64,000 nucleotides of DNA from Macrophomina tecta (taxonomy: Eukaryota > Ascomycota > Dothideomycetes > Botryosphaeriales > Botryosphaeriaceae): positions 1 through 64,000 of the forward strand of contig JAKSGN010000038.1 in NCBI GenBank assembly GCA_024180945.1. Reading direction: 5' to 3'. The notes below the pieces were generated by a model. It was given only the letters and a program-made list of their open reading frames with translations, did no database searches and had not been told where the DNA came from. The position numbers and the translations under genes were made by a program. Positions 25,509 to 35,289 of the stretch are shown one piece after another; position 1 is the first letter of the stretch, and each line of letters opens with the position of its first letter.

Positions 25509-26246
25509 TATAACGGCGGCCTCTTCTACTAGGCTTTAGAATCGCCTAGTAGGGTTAGGTAGCTAAAGGTTTTACCTTAAAGAATAAGAGAAGGGTAAAG
25601 AATTAGAATAATAGTAGTAATTACGTAATATATCGGTGCGCGATACGCGTTAGGCTTATTACCTCTAATAGGGTTATATTAGAACTTTAAGTTAACTATA
25701 AAGATTAAAGTACTATCTAATAAGTATATCTATATACCGTAGAAAAGCTATAACAATCTAGGAATTAGAACGATTATTAGATTAGTCGTAGTATTAGATT
25801 AATCTAAGAGTTAGATTAATACTAAGGCTTTTAATCTATAAGTAGGTCTAGTATTCTATACGTAACGCGGGCGCTAAAGTTCGTTTTCTAGAATTCGACT
25901 TCTAGCCTTCTTTACTAAACGATAGCGATATTCGCCTTATTTACTATCGCGTAACGCACTTCTTTATCGGTTTTCTAGATTCTGTCCCCGGCCCTTACTA
26001 AGGGAGTATTATTTCTATAGGCTATAGTTTCTTATAACTTCTTTTAGTCTTTTCTGTGCGGGCCCTATTTTCTTAAGGAAATTATTTTCCTATAAAATCT
26101 AGTAGCGTTACTTATCTTTTAACTAAGCTCTCTAAGCGTCATTCTTTAGTAGTCTATAATTTCTTACGGGATTTCTTCCCGTAAGGGTTTTTATTCCTTA
26201 GGGGATATTTGCCCGTACGGGACTATCGCCCATAGGATTCGTAATA
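25509..26246 (-). repeat. 5' LTR of the Gypsy element
   Basis: This 738-bp LTR equals the other LTR in length and differs from it mainly by transitions. It ends (plus strand) in GGATTCGTAATA and is followed by the target copy TCCGC (26247-26251). Confidence 0.9.
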
Positions 26247-26995
26247 TCCGCACGCTATTTAGACTAGCGAGTATACTTAAGTAGAAAATACTTAGCTATT
26301 TCTTCTCTATATCTATATATATACTATAAGAAATCTACTTTTCTAATTTTATAGAGTAACTTATTTAATCTTAATCTTAAAGTTCTTAGCTAAGTAATTA
26401 CTACTACCTTCGCTATATTAAGCTTATCGTATAGCTTTTTAATATAGTTTTATAATAGTACTCTATCGAGTATATAAGTAAGGTATCTTTTTTTAATACT
26501 ATTAAGTTTCTTAGCCTATACTTAAAAAATAGCCTACTTAATATTCGTAAGTATAACTAACTTTAACCTTATACTACTATCTAAGATAGCTTTATTAGGC
26601 TCGGTAGCCTATAGTACTAGTTTATTTACTTACTTATTTTCTAGTACTTCTATATATACTAATATCTATTTTAGCTTAATAACTAGTATCTTTTCCCTCT
26701 ATATCTTATTAAGAGTCTTAAGTATATACTTTAGTACTATCTAGCTACTTTTCTATCTCGGTCATAGTAGAGACTATAGCGTAGACTTACTATTATAGTA
26801 GATAATATATTTTACTTATATAGCGATTAGTCGCGCTATAATCTTTCTCTATAGCTATATCTAATTAATAAGTACTATAGCTTATCTAATAGCCTTAAGC
26901 TTAGTAAGCTAGCTATTAATTTTTTTTACTACTACTAAGTATCTCTAAATACTCTATAACCATTATACTTATACTACCTATATAATATATTTTAA
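26247..26995 (-). mobile_element. Right palindrome arm, distal part (LINE ORF2 C-terminal remnant)
   Basis: This continues the right arm after the Gypsy element and matches 13894 to about 15060 inverted (for example ATACTTAGTAGTAGTAAA on the minus strand). It lacks the 440-bp insert seen in the left arm, and so serves as the uninterrupted version. Reading stops as Gln, the minus strand gives a basic helical polypeptide that could be the end of a LINE ORF2. That assignment is uncertain. Confidence 0.65.
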
Positions 26996-27242
26996 TTCCT
27001 ATGCATCTGTTTCGAGTAAACCCATCGATAAAAATAGATACTTAGAAACTATTAGAATAATAGGCCCTAGTATATTCTTAGAGTACTTATACCGTGTATT
27101 CCACGTGCTTATCACGTGCTACGCACGGGCCCCTAGTATATAACGCCACTAAGGGGTAAATCCTATACTACTAAGAATTTATATCTAAGAATATACAACT
27201 CTTCTAAAGGCTCCCTACTTATAACTAGCCTATTTACTTATA
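26996..27242. other. Short non-repeated stretch between LINE parts
   Basis: This 247-bp segment has more CpA/TpG than its surroundings, including two CACGTGC words near 27107-27121 and CGATAAAAATAG near 27026. I see no coding potential and no second copy. It may be an internal part of the LINE or a piece of host DNA. Confidence 0.4.
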
Positions 27243-29575
27243 AAAACATAGCGGATTACTCGCCTTACTACTAGCGGTATTTAAATATTTAATTACTACT
27301 ACTAGGTTATTCTACTACGAGTGCTTACTAAAGGGCTCGATAGTCTTAAGGCTATCTAGGTTAACTTTCTAAGCCTACTATATAATATACTATAGGGGGG
27401 AGATATATTATTTATTTCTAATATTAATTCTTTTTTTTAACTTCTAGAATAGATACGTAGAAAAAAATAAGTAGAAATATATCTAAAAATAAAGTATCTA
27501 CTCTTTTAGCTATACCTTAATAGGCACGATTCCTACTTTAGCCTTTAAGATAGTTAGTATAGTAGTCTTAAAAGCTCTAGTAATTACTCTAGCTGCTATT
27601 CTCTAGATTAGCTATAGCGCTCTTAGTAGTAACTTTAAGATTACTAGGGCCTATATAAGTAAGATATAATCTATAATAGAAGCTACTATCATAGTAAAAA
27701 GCTAATACGCTATACTTAGCTAGAGTTTCTATAGTTATCTAAGAACTAGAATAGCTCTTATACCTCTCTTTATAGCTTTAGCTACGTAAGTTCTAAACTA
27801 TAGCTAGGTATTAAGAACTACTTCTAGAATCTTAGCTATCTTCTCTAAGTAGATTTCTATATTCTTTACTACTAGAGGTTAATTGCCTAGCTACTAACTA
27901 TTTCTAGTAGAGTAGACTAGTAATATTTTCTTAATATTAAATATTATTCTATTAGTTCTTTTCTATTTCTTTATCTTTAGTACTATTATCTTCTAGAGAT
28001 ACTATATATTTCTATCTACTAAGTACTCTATTACCTAGGTACTATAATTATTAATAAATATAATTACTCCTTTATTCTTATTAATTACTAACTGCACCAA
28101 GTTAGCGTTAAAGAATAAAAAGAGAATTAGTAAGAATAGCGAGTCCTAGAAAAGACCTATCTAAGATAGAGTAGTAATAGCCGATATTTTTCTATTAATA
28201 GTAACTAACGTACTTTTATCTAAGTAAAAATCTTTAATCTACTTAATAAGTACTTTTAAAATTCTTCTTACTTATAATTACTAGATAAGTATCTTCTAGA
28301 ATACCTCATTATAGGCTCCTTTTACGTTAAAGAATATTAGTATAAGTATCTTTTTCTCTCTCTAGATATTATATATATACTATTATAATATTATTAGTAT
28401 CTATACTATCGACCGTTGCTTTTGCGTGCTAAAGTAGACTTTTAGTAGAAGTAAATATTTCTCTACTAGTACTAAGATTCTCTTTACTATAATAGACTTA
28501 AGTGCCTTTCCTAAGGTTAATAAAAGTAAGATTGGTCTATAGACTCCCGCTAACTCGTAATTTTACTTATTTATCTTATATAGGGAGATAGTCTTTACTA
28601 TTCGCTAATAGCTAGATAATTATACTTATCTAATAGATTTACTAAAAAGTTAATAGATATAATATCTTAGTACTAGCTAGAGCTCTTTCTATATTACTAC
28701 TAGGATTTTATCTACTCTAGAAGCCTTTAACGGCTTTACTTTAAAGATCGCCCTCTATATCTTATTCTTTTTTAATAGCTTACTTATAAGTTAATTTTCT
28801 ATAGGGCTTATTTATTTAATATCTTCCATCTGGGCCTCTATAACTAGTAGGTTCGAAAAGAAGAACTATAGAAATACGTCTAATATCTCTTAATTTAACT
28901 TAGTATAGCTTTTATTTTATTCTAAGTACGCTATCTATATCTATAATAGCGTTCTAGGGCTACTAAGATACTTTATAGCTTTTTAAATATTCGTCCGCTT
29001 TATAAGAAATTCTTTTTAGTATAATCGCCTTCTTCGCCTAATTATATTATAAAAAGCCTTTACCGCCGCTCTTACTTAGTCCGCTAGTTTTTAGTAGGGT
29101 AGTTCTATTCGCTATACGCTTTAGACCTAGTTTCTTAGCCACGTATAGGCTTACCGAAGCTAGGTTAAGTCTATATACTACTATTTCTTAATATATAGCG
29201 ATAGCCTCGCTCTTAGAGTATAGCGCTCTAGTATAGCAGAGACGGTATAGATTAGATACTTAGCTATATCTTCTATATTTAATAGTATTAGTAGTAGGAA
29301 CTTCTCTAGATATTGCTATACTTATTTTCTTATAGCTTTCTAATTTATATTCTTAAAAACCTACTATAGCTACTCTTAATCTTCTCTATTTAGTATTAGA
29401 AAGCTATTTTTAATTACTTAATATTCTACTTTATAATCTATATAGAATAGCTAATAAATAATCCGGTCCTTTACTAAGCTAAGCGATATAAATATAAGAT
29501 TAATAGTAGATTAGTACTACCCTAATTTATATATTATAGTACCTTATAGAAGTATATATTATAGATTAAAGTCTT
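27243..29575 (-). mobile_element. LINE ORF2 (endonuclease/RT) remnant, second copy
   Basis: This is collinear with 5802-8118 throughout, including the left end. Near 28090-28200 (minus strand) is the degraded GLPQGSP/ILF block and the FVDD-type motif. At about 27430-27600 (minus strand) it reads ITRAFKTTILTIL, AKVGIVPI and QLKEQIL, the conserved region after the RT of Tad-like LINEs. ORF1 of the element follows to the right (5' side). RIP-type stops are throughout. Confidence 0.75.
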
Positions 29576-31001
29576 CTATAAAGTTAATAATTAGAAGCGC
29601 CTTTCTAATATAGTACGAGTTAAAGATTATATTACCTCTCTATAGCTAGTTATATAGATTAAAGTTACTAGAGAGGAGTATTTTAAATATGCCGCTAGCC
29701 TTCTCTTTAGCTTATAGAATTATATTATAGAGGTATATTAATACGTTATTTAGCTTTATATCTTTAGTTAACTACTTTACTAGAATATATACTAATACTA
29801 TTAGAACTATTCGATCCGGAAGAGATACTAGTGCTACTATAATATAGAGAGATACTACTATAATTTAACGAGCTTAGATATCTTTTCTAATCTATAGTAG
29901 AGAGTAGACTAAATACTAACTATCTAAAGTTATTATTAGTCTAAACTATATCTAGTATAGATAGAAAGTTAGAATCGCTACTACTTCTTTCTCCGCTATT
30001 CTAAAGTAATTTAGTTTAGAAATATTAATAATACTAAAGTTTCTTAGATCTTTATTATTAAGGATACTATACTACGCTATTATATTTTTTTTCTAGGTTC
30101 GCTTAGATACTTTTTAGTCTTTTATTTATTTTACTTTCTAATTATTGCCTTTAGCATTCTCTTATATACTAGGTATCCCCGGTCGTTAGCCTAATATAGA
30201 CCGCTATATACCGCATATATCTTAGGGCTAGTTAAGTAGTCTATAGCTCTATAGCTATACTTAGTATACTTTACGTATCTTTTCTCGCCTTTATATCTTA
30301 GTTCGAGATAGTCGTAGCTCTAGCACTAAAAGTATTAGTATAACCTAGGTTAGTACTTAAAAGTACTAGTATACGTTATCTTATCTCCTATATTAATAAT
30401 TTAACGGGCTAGAAGCTCGTCTACCTCGCTCTTCTTTACTAAATAAATTACCGCTAAGCTATATAGTTATTTACTTACTCTACTTAGCTATTATATTTAT
30501 ATTACTCCTACCCTATTTTCTTCCCTAATAATCTAGTAGATATTTATTCTAAGTACTATTTATTTCTCGTTAAAGGCCGCTATCTTATTAATATTATTAA
30601 TCTTTACTAGGTACTACTATAGGCCCTATATTCTAGCCCTTTAAAAAGTATTATCTAGCTAACTTATATTTATTCTTATCTTCTTCTTATTCCTCTCGTA
30701 ATAAAAGAGAAAGTGTACTTTAGTTACTTTACTTAGACTTTATATTAGCCCGTAGTACTTAATATTCTTTATCGCCTCTTAGCTTTTAAGCGCCTCTTAG
30801 AAATATACACGAATATCCCTTACTCTAGTAATATTAAATTCTATATTAGTTAGATCTAGTTCGATATAAACTATCTTTACTAGTATTATAGTTAGTATAG
30901 TAGTAGTATTTAGTAGATACCCCTACTAACTTAATTCGATAGCGAATCTCTATAAAGAATGCTCATATAGATAGTACTACTCTAGAGCTACGAAGCGGTA
31001 C

Positions 31002-31741
31002 TATAACGGCGGCCTCTTTTACTAGGCTTTAAGATTGCCTAGTAGGGTTAGGTAGCTAAAGGGTTTACCTTAAAGAATAAGAGAAGGGTAAAGAATTAAA
31101 ACGATAGTAGTAATTATATAATATATCGATACGCGATATGCGTTAGGCTTATTATCTTTAATAGGGTTATATTAGAACTTTAAGTTAACTACGAAGGTTA
31201 AAGTACTATCTAAGAAGTATATCTATATATTATAGAAAATATATAGTAATCTATAGATAGTAGTAGATAGTTAGCATCCCTAGTTATCTAAGTATTATAG
31301 AGGATAGTCGTGGTTCTTCGTTATCTAGTAGACCCGGTGGGTTCTACGTAACTTAGGTGCTAAGGCCTGTTTTCCGGAACCTAACTTCTACCCTAATAGG
31401 CGGACGATATATTTAATATTCTCTTATTCGTCCCTTATATCCGAAGTTAGTTTCCTAGATCTATACCCTTTCCCTATAGGTGTCTTTTTTCTACGGGAAC
31501 TCGGTCCTACTATTCTTCTAGGTAGTTGCTATACTACGCGGGCGTCGTTCCGTGCGGGCTTCTATTACTACTAGGCTCGGGGCCGTACGCGCTATCTTTT
31601 CTTGAGGCTGGTTTTCCCGTGTAGGCGTTCCGGTCGTGCGGCTCTACTACCTATAAGGGTTCTTAGTCCCTGCAGTGCCTTTTCCCGTGCGGGCTTTCTA
31701 CCCGTGGGGTTATAAAGCCCTTGTTCTCTAGGGTTCGTAAT
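31002..31741 (+). repeat. Solo Gypsy LTR, partly RIP-degraded, GGTAC target duplication
   Basis: This 740-bp LTR starts TATAACGGCGGCC and ends GGTTCGTAATA. It is flanked by GGTAC at 30997-31001 and 31742-31746. It is less AT-shifted in its right half than the Gypsy LTRs at 17166 and 25509. It sits in LINE ORF1, 258 bp from a second, undamaged solo LTR of the same family in the opposite orientation. Confidence 0.88.
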
Positions 31742-31999
31742 AGGTACTTCTATACGTAATCTTAATAAGTTTCGATATTTCTTTCTTTAGTTTAGAAATC
31801 TACTTTATTAGCTATTTACGTGCTTCTTAGGACTATTAGAGATTTTTAGTTAGGCTCTTAATCTAATCTTTATTTTACATATATTAGATTATTAGATGCT
31901 TATTCTAGTTAGAGATTACCTCTAGTAGGTCTATAATATTATTAAGAGTAGTTTTCTTAGTTAATTTCCTTAGCTTAGCTAGGCGAGATAAAGTCTTAG

Positions 32000-32742
32000 T
32001 GTTACGAACCCCAGAGGACAAGGGCTTTATGACCCCACGGGTAGGAAGCCCGCACGGGAAAAGGCACCGCAGGGACCAAGAACCCTCACGGGCAGCAGAG
32101 CCGCACGGCCGGAACGCCCGCACGGGAAACCCAGCCTCAAGGGAAGGCGGCACGTACGGCCCCGAGCCAGGCAGCAACAGAGGCCCGCACGGGAACGACG
32201 CCCGCGCAGCACAGCGACTACCCGGAAGAATAGCAGGACCGAGTTCCCGCAGGGGAAAGACACCCACAGGGAAAGGGCACAGATCCAGGAAACCGACTTC
32301 GGACACAAGGGACGAACAAGAGAATGTCGAACATGTCGTCCGCTCATCAGGGCAGAAGTCGGGTTCCGGAAAACAGGCCTTAGCGCCCAAGTCACGTGGG
32401 ACCCACCGGGCCCACTGGATAACGAAGGATCACGACTATCCTCCACGACGCTTGGATAACCAAGGATGCCAACTATCCACCACTATCCACAGATTGCTAC
32501 ACATTTCCTACAGTATATAGACACACTCCTTAGATAGTACTTTGACCTTCGTGGTCAACTCAAGATTCCAATACAGACTTATTGGAGGTAACAAGCCTGA
32601 CGCGCACCGCGCACCAACCTATCACGTGACCGCTACCCATCGTTCCAATCCTTTACCCTTCTCTTGCCCTTCAAGGTAAACCCTACCGCTACCTGACCCT
32701 ACTAGGTGACTCCTAAGCCTAGTGGAAGAGGCCGCCGTTACA
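32000..32742 (-). repeat. Solo Gypsy LTR, GC-rich, not RIP-degraded, CTTAG target duplication
   Basis: This 743-bp LTR reads TGTTACGAACCCC ... GCCGCCGTTACA and is flanked by CTTAG at 31995-31999 and 32743-32747. It keeps both TG and CA ends and normal CpA content although its surroundings are RIP-degraded. It closely resembles the solo LTR at 23101-23872. Open frames of 139-173 codons across it are LTR by-products. Confidence 0.92.
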
Positions 32743-33003
32743 CTTAGTAGATAGTTTTCTATAGTAAAAGGCTTAATAGTTAGTATAGTTAATCTAGCGA
32801 AGTAAGACGCACTCTAACGTATCCGCGATATATTCGTAATATATTTATCTCTACCCATACCTTCTTTAGCTAACGCCGCTAGTATTATAGTTAGCTTTAA
32901 TTATTTTTCTCGAGATTCGAGATTTAATATTTATAAAGGTCTAATAATATCTCTTTTAAACTAGTAGAAGAGTCCTCCATTCCTTTAAGAAGTTAGGGTG
33001 GCG

Positions 33004-33030
33004 ATAATAATAATAATAATAATAATAATT
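33004..33030. repeat. (TAA)n tail of a LINE
   Basis: Nine TAA units, followed on the right by CACCCCGTCGGCCTCTATAG, the same word that borders the (TAA)n centre of the palindrome. It marks the 3' end of a minus-strand LINE whose ORF1 lies at 33990-35289. Confidence 0.75.
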
Positions 33031-35289
33031 TATACACCCCGTCGGCCTCTATAGACTATAGGAAAAGATATACTATAGAATACTCTTAAAATATATAAAG
33101 ATCCCAGTTTATCCAAAGCCCAAAAATTAAGAGAATAATAGTCGAATATAAGTAGTTACCTAGCGAGAAAGAAGAGAAGAAAATAAGATATTTCTAAAGT
33201 TAGTAGAAGATAAAGACCGCCTTACTTTATTTTCTTAACTATTCTATCCTTTAGTTTTTATTAAGAGCGCTTTTTTAAGTATTACCTATAAAGCACTGAG
33301 GCTTAGGTGGAGGATTACTAAGCTATATTATAAATAATACAGCCTAGTAAGTAGTCGGAAGGAGATAATTCTCTAAGAGAAAAGTAGGTAGGAGATTTAA
33401 TAAAGAAAGAATAAAAAGGGAGGTAAAAGATAAAATAAAGCTTTTATTAGCTTATATCCCGTTTATAAGTATTGCGCGTCTTAAAGAACGAAACTACGGT
33501 GCTATCTAGAGTTCTTTATATATAGGTATTTCTTATATAATTAGATTCTTCTAGATATACCATATTAGAAATCCAACAAGGATGATTTATAAGAAATAAG
33601 ATTCTAGCCCTAATCCTTATTCGTTTTACATAATTTTTATATCGTAATAACTGGAAATGGTTGCACTTTTATAATATATAAAAGGAATTTTAGTAGGGGC
33701 TATACCCGTTTAGTTATTAGTTAGTAAAATAGGGTGGCGAATTTTGCCACCTTTGTTTGCCACCGTGGTTTACCACCGTAGGTTGCCACTGCTATAACTC
33801 CGAGGTATATTCGTTATATACCTTAGGTAGTATTCTAATACCTAAGGTAATATATTAATAAGCTACACTTATATAAGCTTATTTATTAATATTTAACATT
33901 ACCCGTCTCTCTAATAGTGGGGTAGTAAGCACTAAGAGACTACTAATAATAGGGTCTAATTACCTCTATATTACTAGCTTTTTCTCTTTTCTCTATACTT
34001 TACCTCTCTAGCCTTTCTATTATCTTATCTAGGAGCTCCTTATATCTCGGGTAGCCTTAATTATTTACCCTATATGGGCCACTATAAGCTATATATTTCT
34101 TTATACTTAATATATAACTCTCTTTCTTATGCCTATTACCTACGTACTTTATATACCTCTCTACGCCTCTATAGTGAAATTGTTAATAGTTATAGCTCTA
34201 GCAGCGGAAGTAGCACCGGGAATAAAACTAATACTTAAATATATTAGTATACGCCGCTTCTCTATCGATATCTATTACTCTACTCGCTAGGAGCGCGTCC
34301 GCGTCGCTTTTTCTTATTAGGTAAATCACCGCTAATTTATAGAATCGGTCGCTTGGCTTACTTAGCTAGCGCGTATATACGATCTCCACCTCGTTCTCTT
34401 TACTTATTATTTCGTAGATATCCGCTCGTAGACCCGTACGCTTCTCGTTAAAGACTACCGTCTTATTTACGCTATCTATCTTTACCGGGTACTATTGTCG
34501 GTCTCTTATCCTCGCGCCTCGGAAAGCCGTATCTAGCTAGCCGCTATTCGATCTAACGGTTTCCTCATTATCCTTAGAGCGGAAGAGGAGTTATACCTTC
34601 GCCGCATCGTTCGCGTTCTTTATTAGGCTATAGTATTTAGTGTTCTTAGTCGCTTTCTAGCTTTCGAGTGCCCTCTGAAACTACGCGCGTATGTCTCCCG
34701 GCTTTATAGTGTCAATGTTGGCTTCGGAGAGATCGAGCTCGATCGCTAGCGGCGGCGACAGTGGTAGTGGCATGCTCGTGATTGCGGCTCGCACCGGCGT
34801 GGCTGGCATCGACGCTGGGCTGGTGTTCGCGGACGTTGGCGGCGTGGCGGGCATGTTCTTAAGAGCGCTCGCGTAACTCGCGTTGATCTACGACTGTGAG
34901 GCCAGGTTCCTGCGCGTCGTCTCGACGAGCACGGCCATCTGCCTTTCTATCTTCCCCATGCGCTCTTCCATCTTGACCTGCGTCTCCTCGGACATCTCTA
35001 GTACGCTGCGCATCCGCATGATCTCAGCTTCGTTACTGGCCACTTGTTCCGCAAGCGCTTCATTCCGCTCGGTAAGCTGGTTATTCTGCGCGACAATGAC
35101 GTTGAGCAAGCCAATCACGTCGTCTAAGGTCGACTCGCTCGATTCGCTCGGTAGGTCGGGTACGGTAGTTGCGTGATTTCCACGTTGCCTCGTTGGTTTG
35201 CCGGTGTGAAGGGCGTGATAAGTCGGTTCGTCGGGCTCGGAGACGCGCAGCGCGTCGCGACGCGCCAACGGTCGCGTATCTGCCCCCAT
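33031..35289 (-). pseudogene. LINE ORF1 with intact 5' part and RIP-degraded 3' part
   Basis: This starts at ATG 35289 (minus) and is open for 133 codons, with a coiled coil at about residues 55-115 (heptads in NNQLTERNEALAEQVASNEA). A first TAG at 34888 stands for CAG. The same frame then continues through a Pro/Ser/Thr linker and a conserved stretch (34400-34640), ending in tandem zinc knuckles at about 34090-34250 (CYFRC, YSGPYRVNN). It encodes the RNA-binding ORF1 protein of a Tad-like LINE. No ORF2 follows: the frame runs into a solo LTR (33287-33898) and a 3' UTR with (TAA)n. From about 34690 leftwards the base composition changes abruptly to RIP type. Confidence 0.7.
33287..33898 (-). 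repeat. Solo LTR, family 2, with TTACC target duplication
   Basis: This 612-bp insert is flanked by TTACC at 33282-33286 and 33899-33903. Minus-strand start TGTTAAATATT, end GCTTTATA. It is the better preserved relative of 8236-8834. It contains a perfect 10-bp inverted repeat (ACCTTAGGTA ... TACCTAAGGT, 33820-33848) and repeated TTTGCCACC/GCCACCGT words near 33745-33790. Confidence 0.8.

Larger units (their letters stand above)
17166..26246 (-). mobile_element. Full-length Gypsy-type LTR retrotransposon, minus strand
   Basis: Two LTRs of exactly 738 bp (17166-17903 and 25509-26246) bound a coding region on the minus strand in the order gag, then protease-RT-RNase H-integrase. The flanks are TTCGT (17161-17165) and TCCGC (26247-26251). 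They are the same 5-bp target site with two C-to-T changes, confirmed by the uninterrupted left palindrome arm. Total length is 9081 bp, of which 777 bp is a younger solo LTR and its target copy (23101-23877), so the element was about 8.3 kb. All frames carry RIP-type stops. An extra gene lies on the opposite strand next to the 3' LTR. Confidence 0.9.
29576..33000 (-). pseudogene. LINE ORF1 (gag-like, CCHC knuckles) remnant with two solo LTRs inserted
   Basis: The minus strand at about 30180-30380 reads YDYLELRYKGEKRYVKYT, HRAIDY-like spacing and YAVYSGLYxANDRGYLVYK. These are tandem zinc knuckles in which Cys has become Tyr (TGC/TGT to TAC/TAT). The 35289-33990 copy of a related ORF1 shows the same layout. 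The gene extends right to about 33000 and is broken by solo LTRs at 31002-31741 and 32000-32742. Its role in a live element would be RNA binding in the retrotransposon particle. Confidence 0.65.

Noticed and set aside
31905..32520. Open frames of 139-173 codons on both strands
   Set aside because: These belong to the solo LTR at 32000-32742 and run across its boundary into the LINE remnant, so they cannot be old genes.
34691..35176. Plus-strand frames of 61 and 97 codons, and other frames up to 35465
   Set aside because: These are shadows of the minus-strand LINE ORF1, whose coiled coil and zinc knuckles are recognisable.
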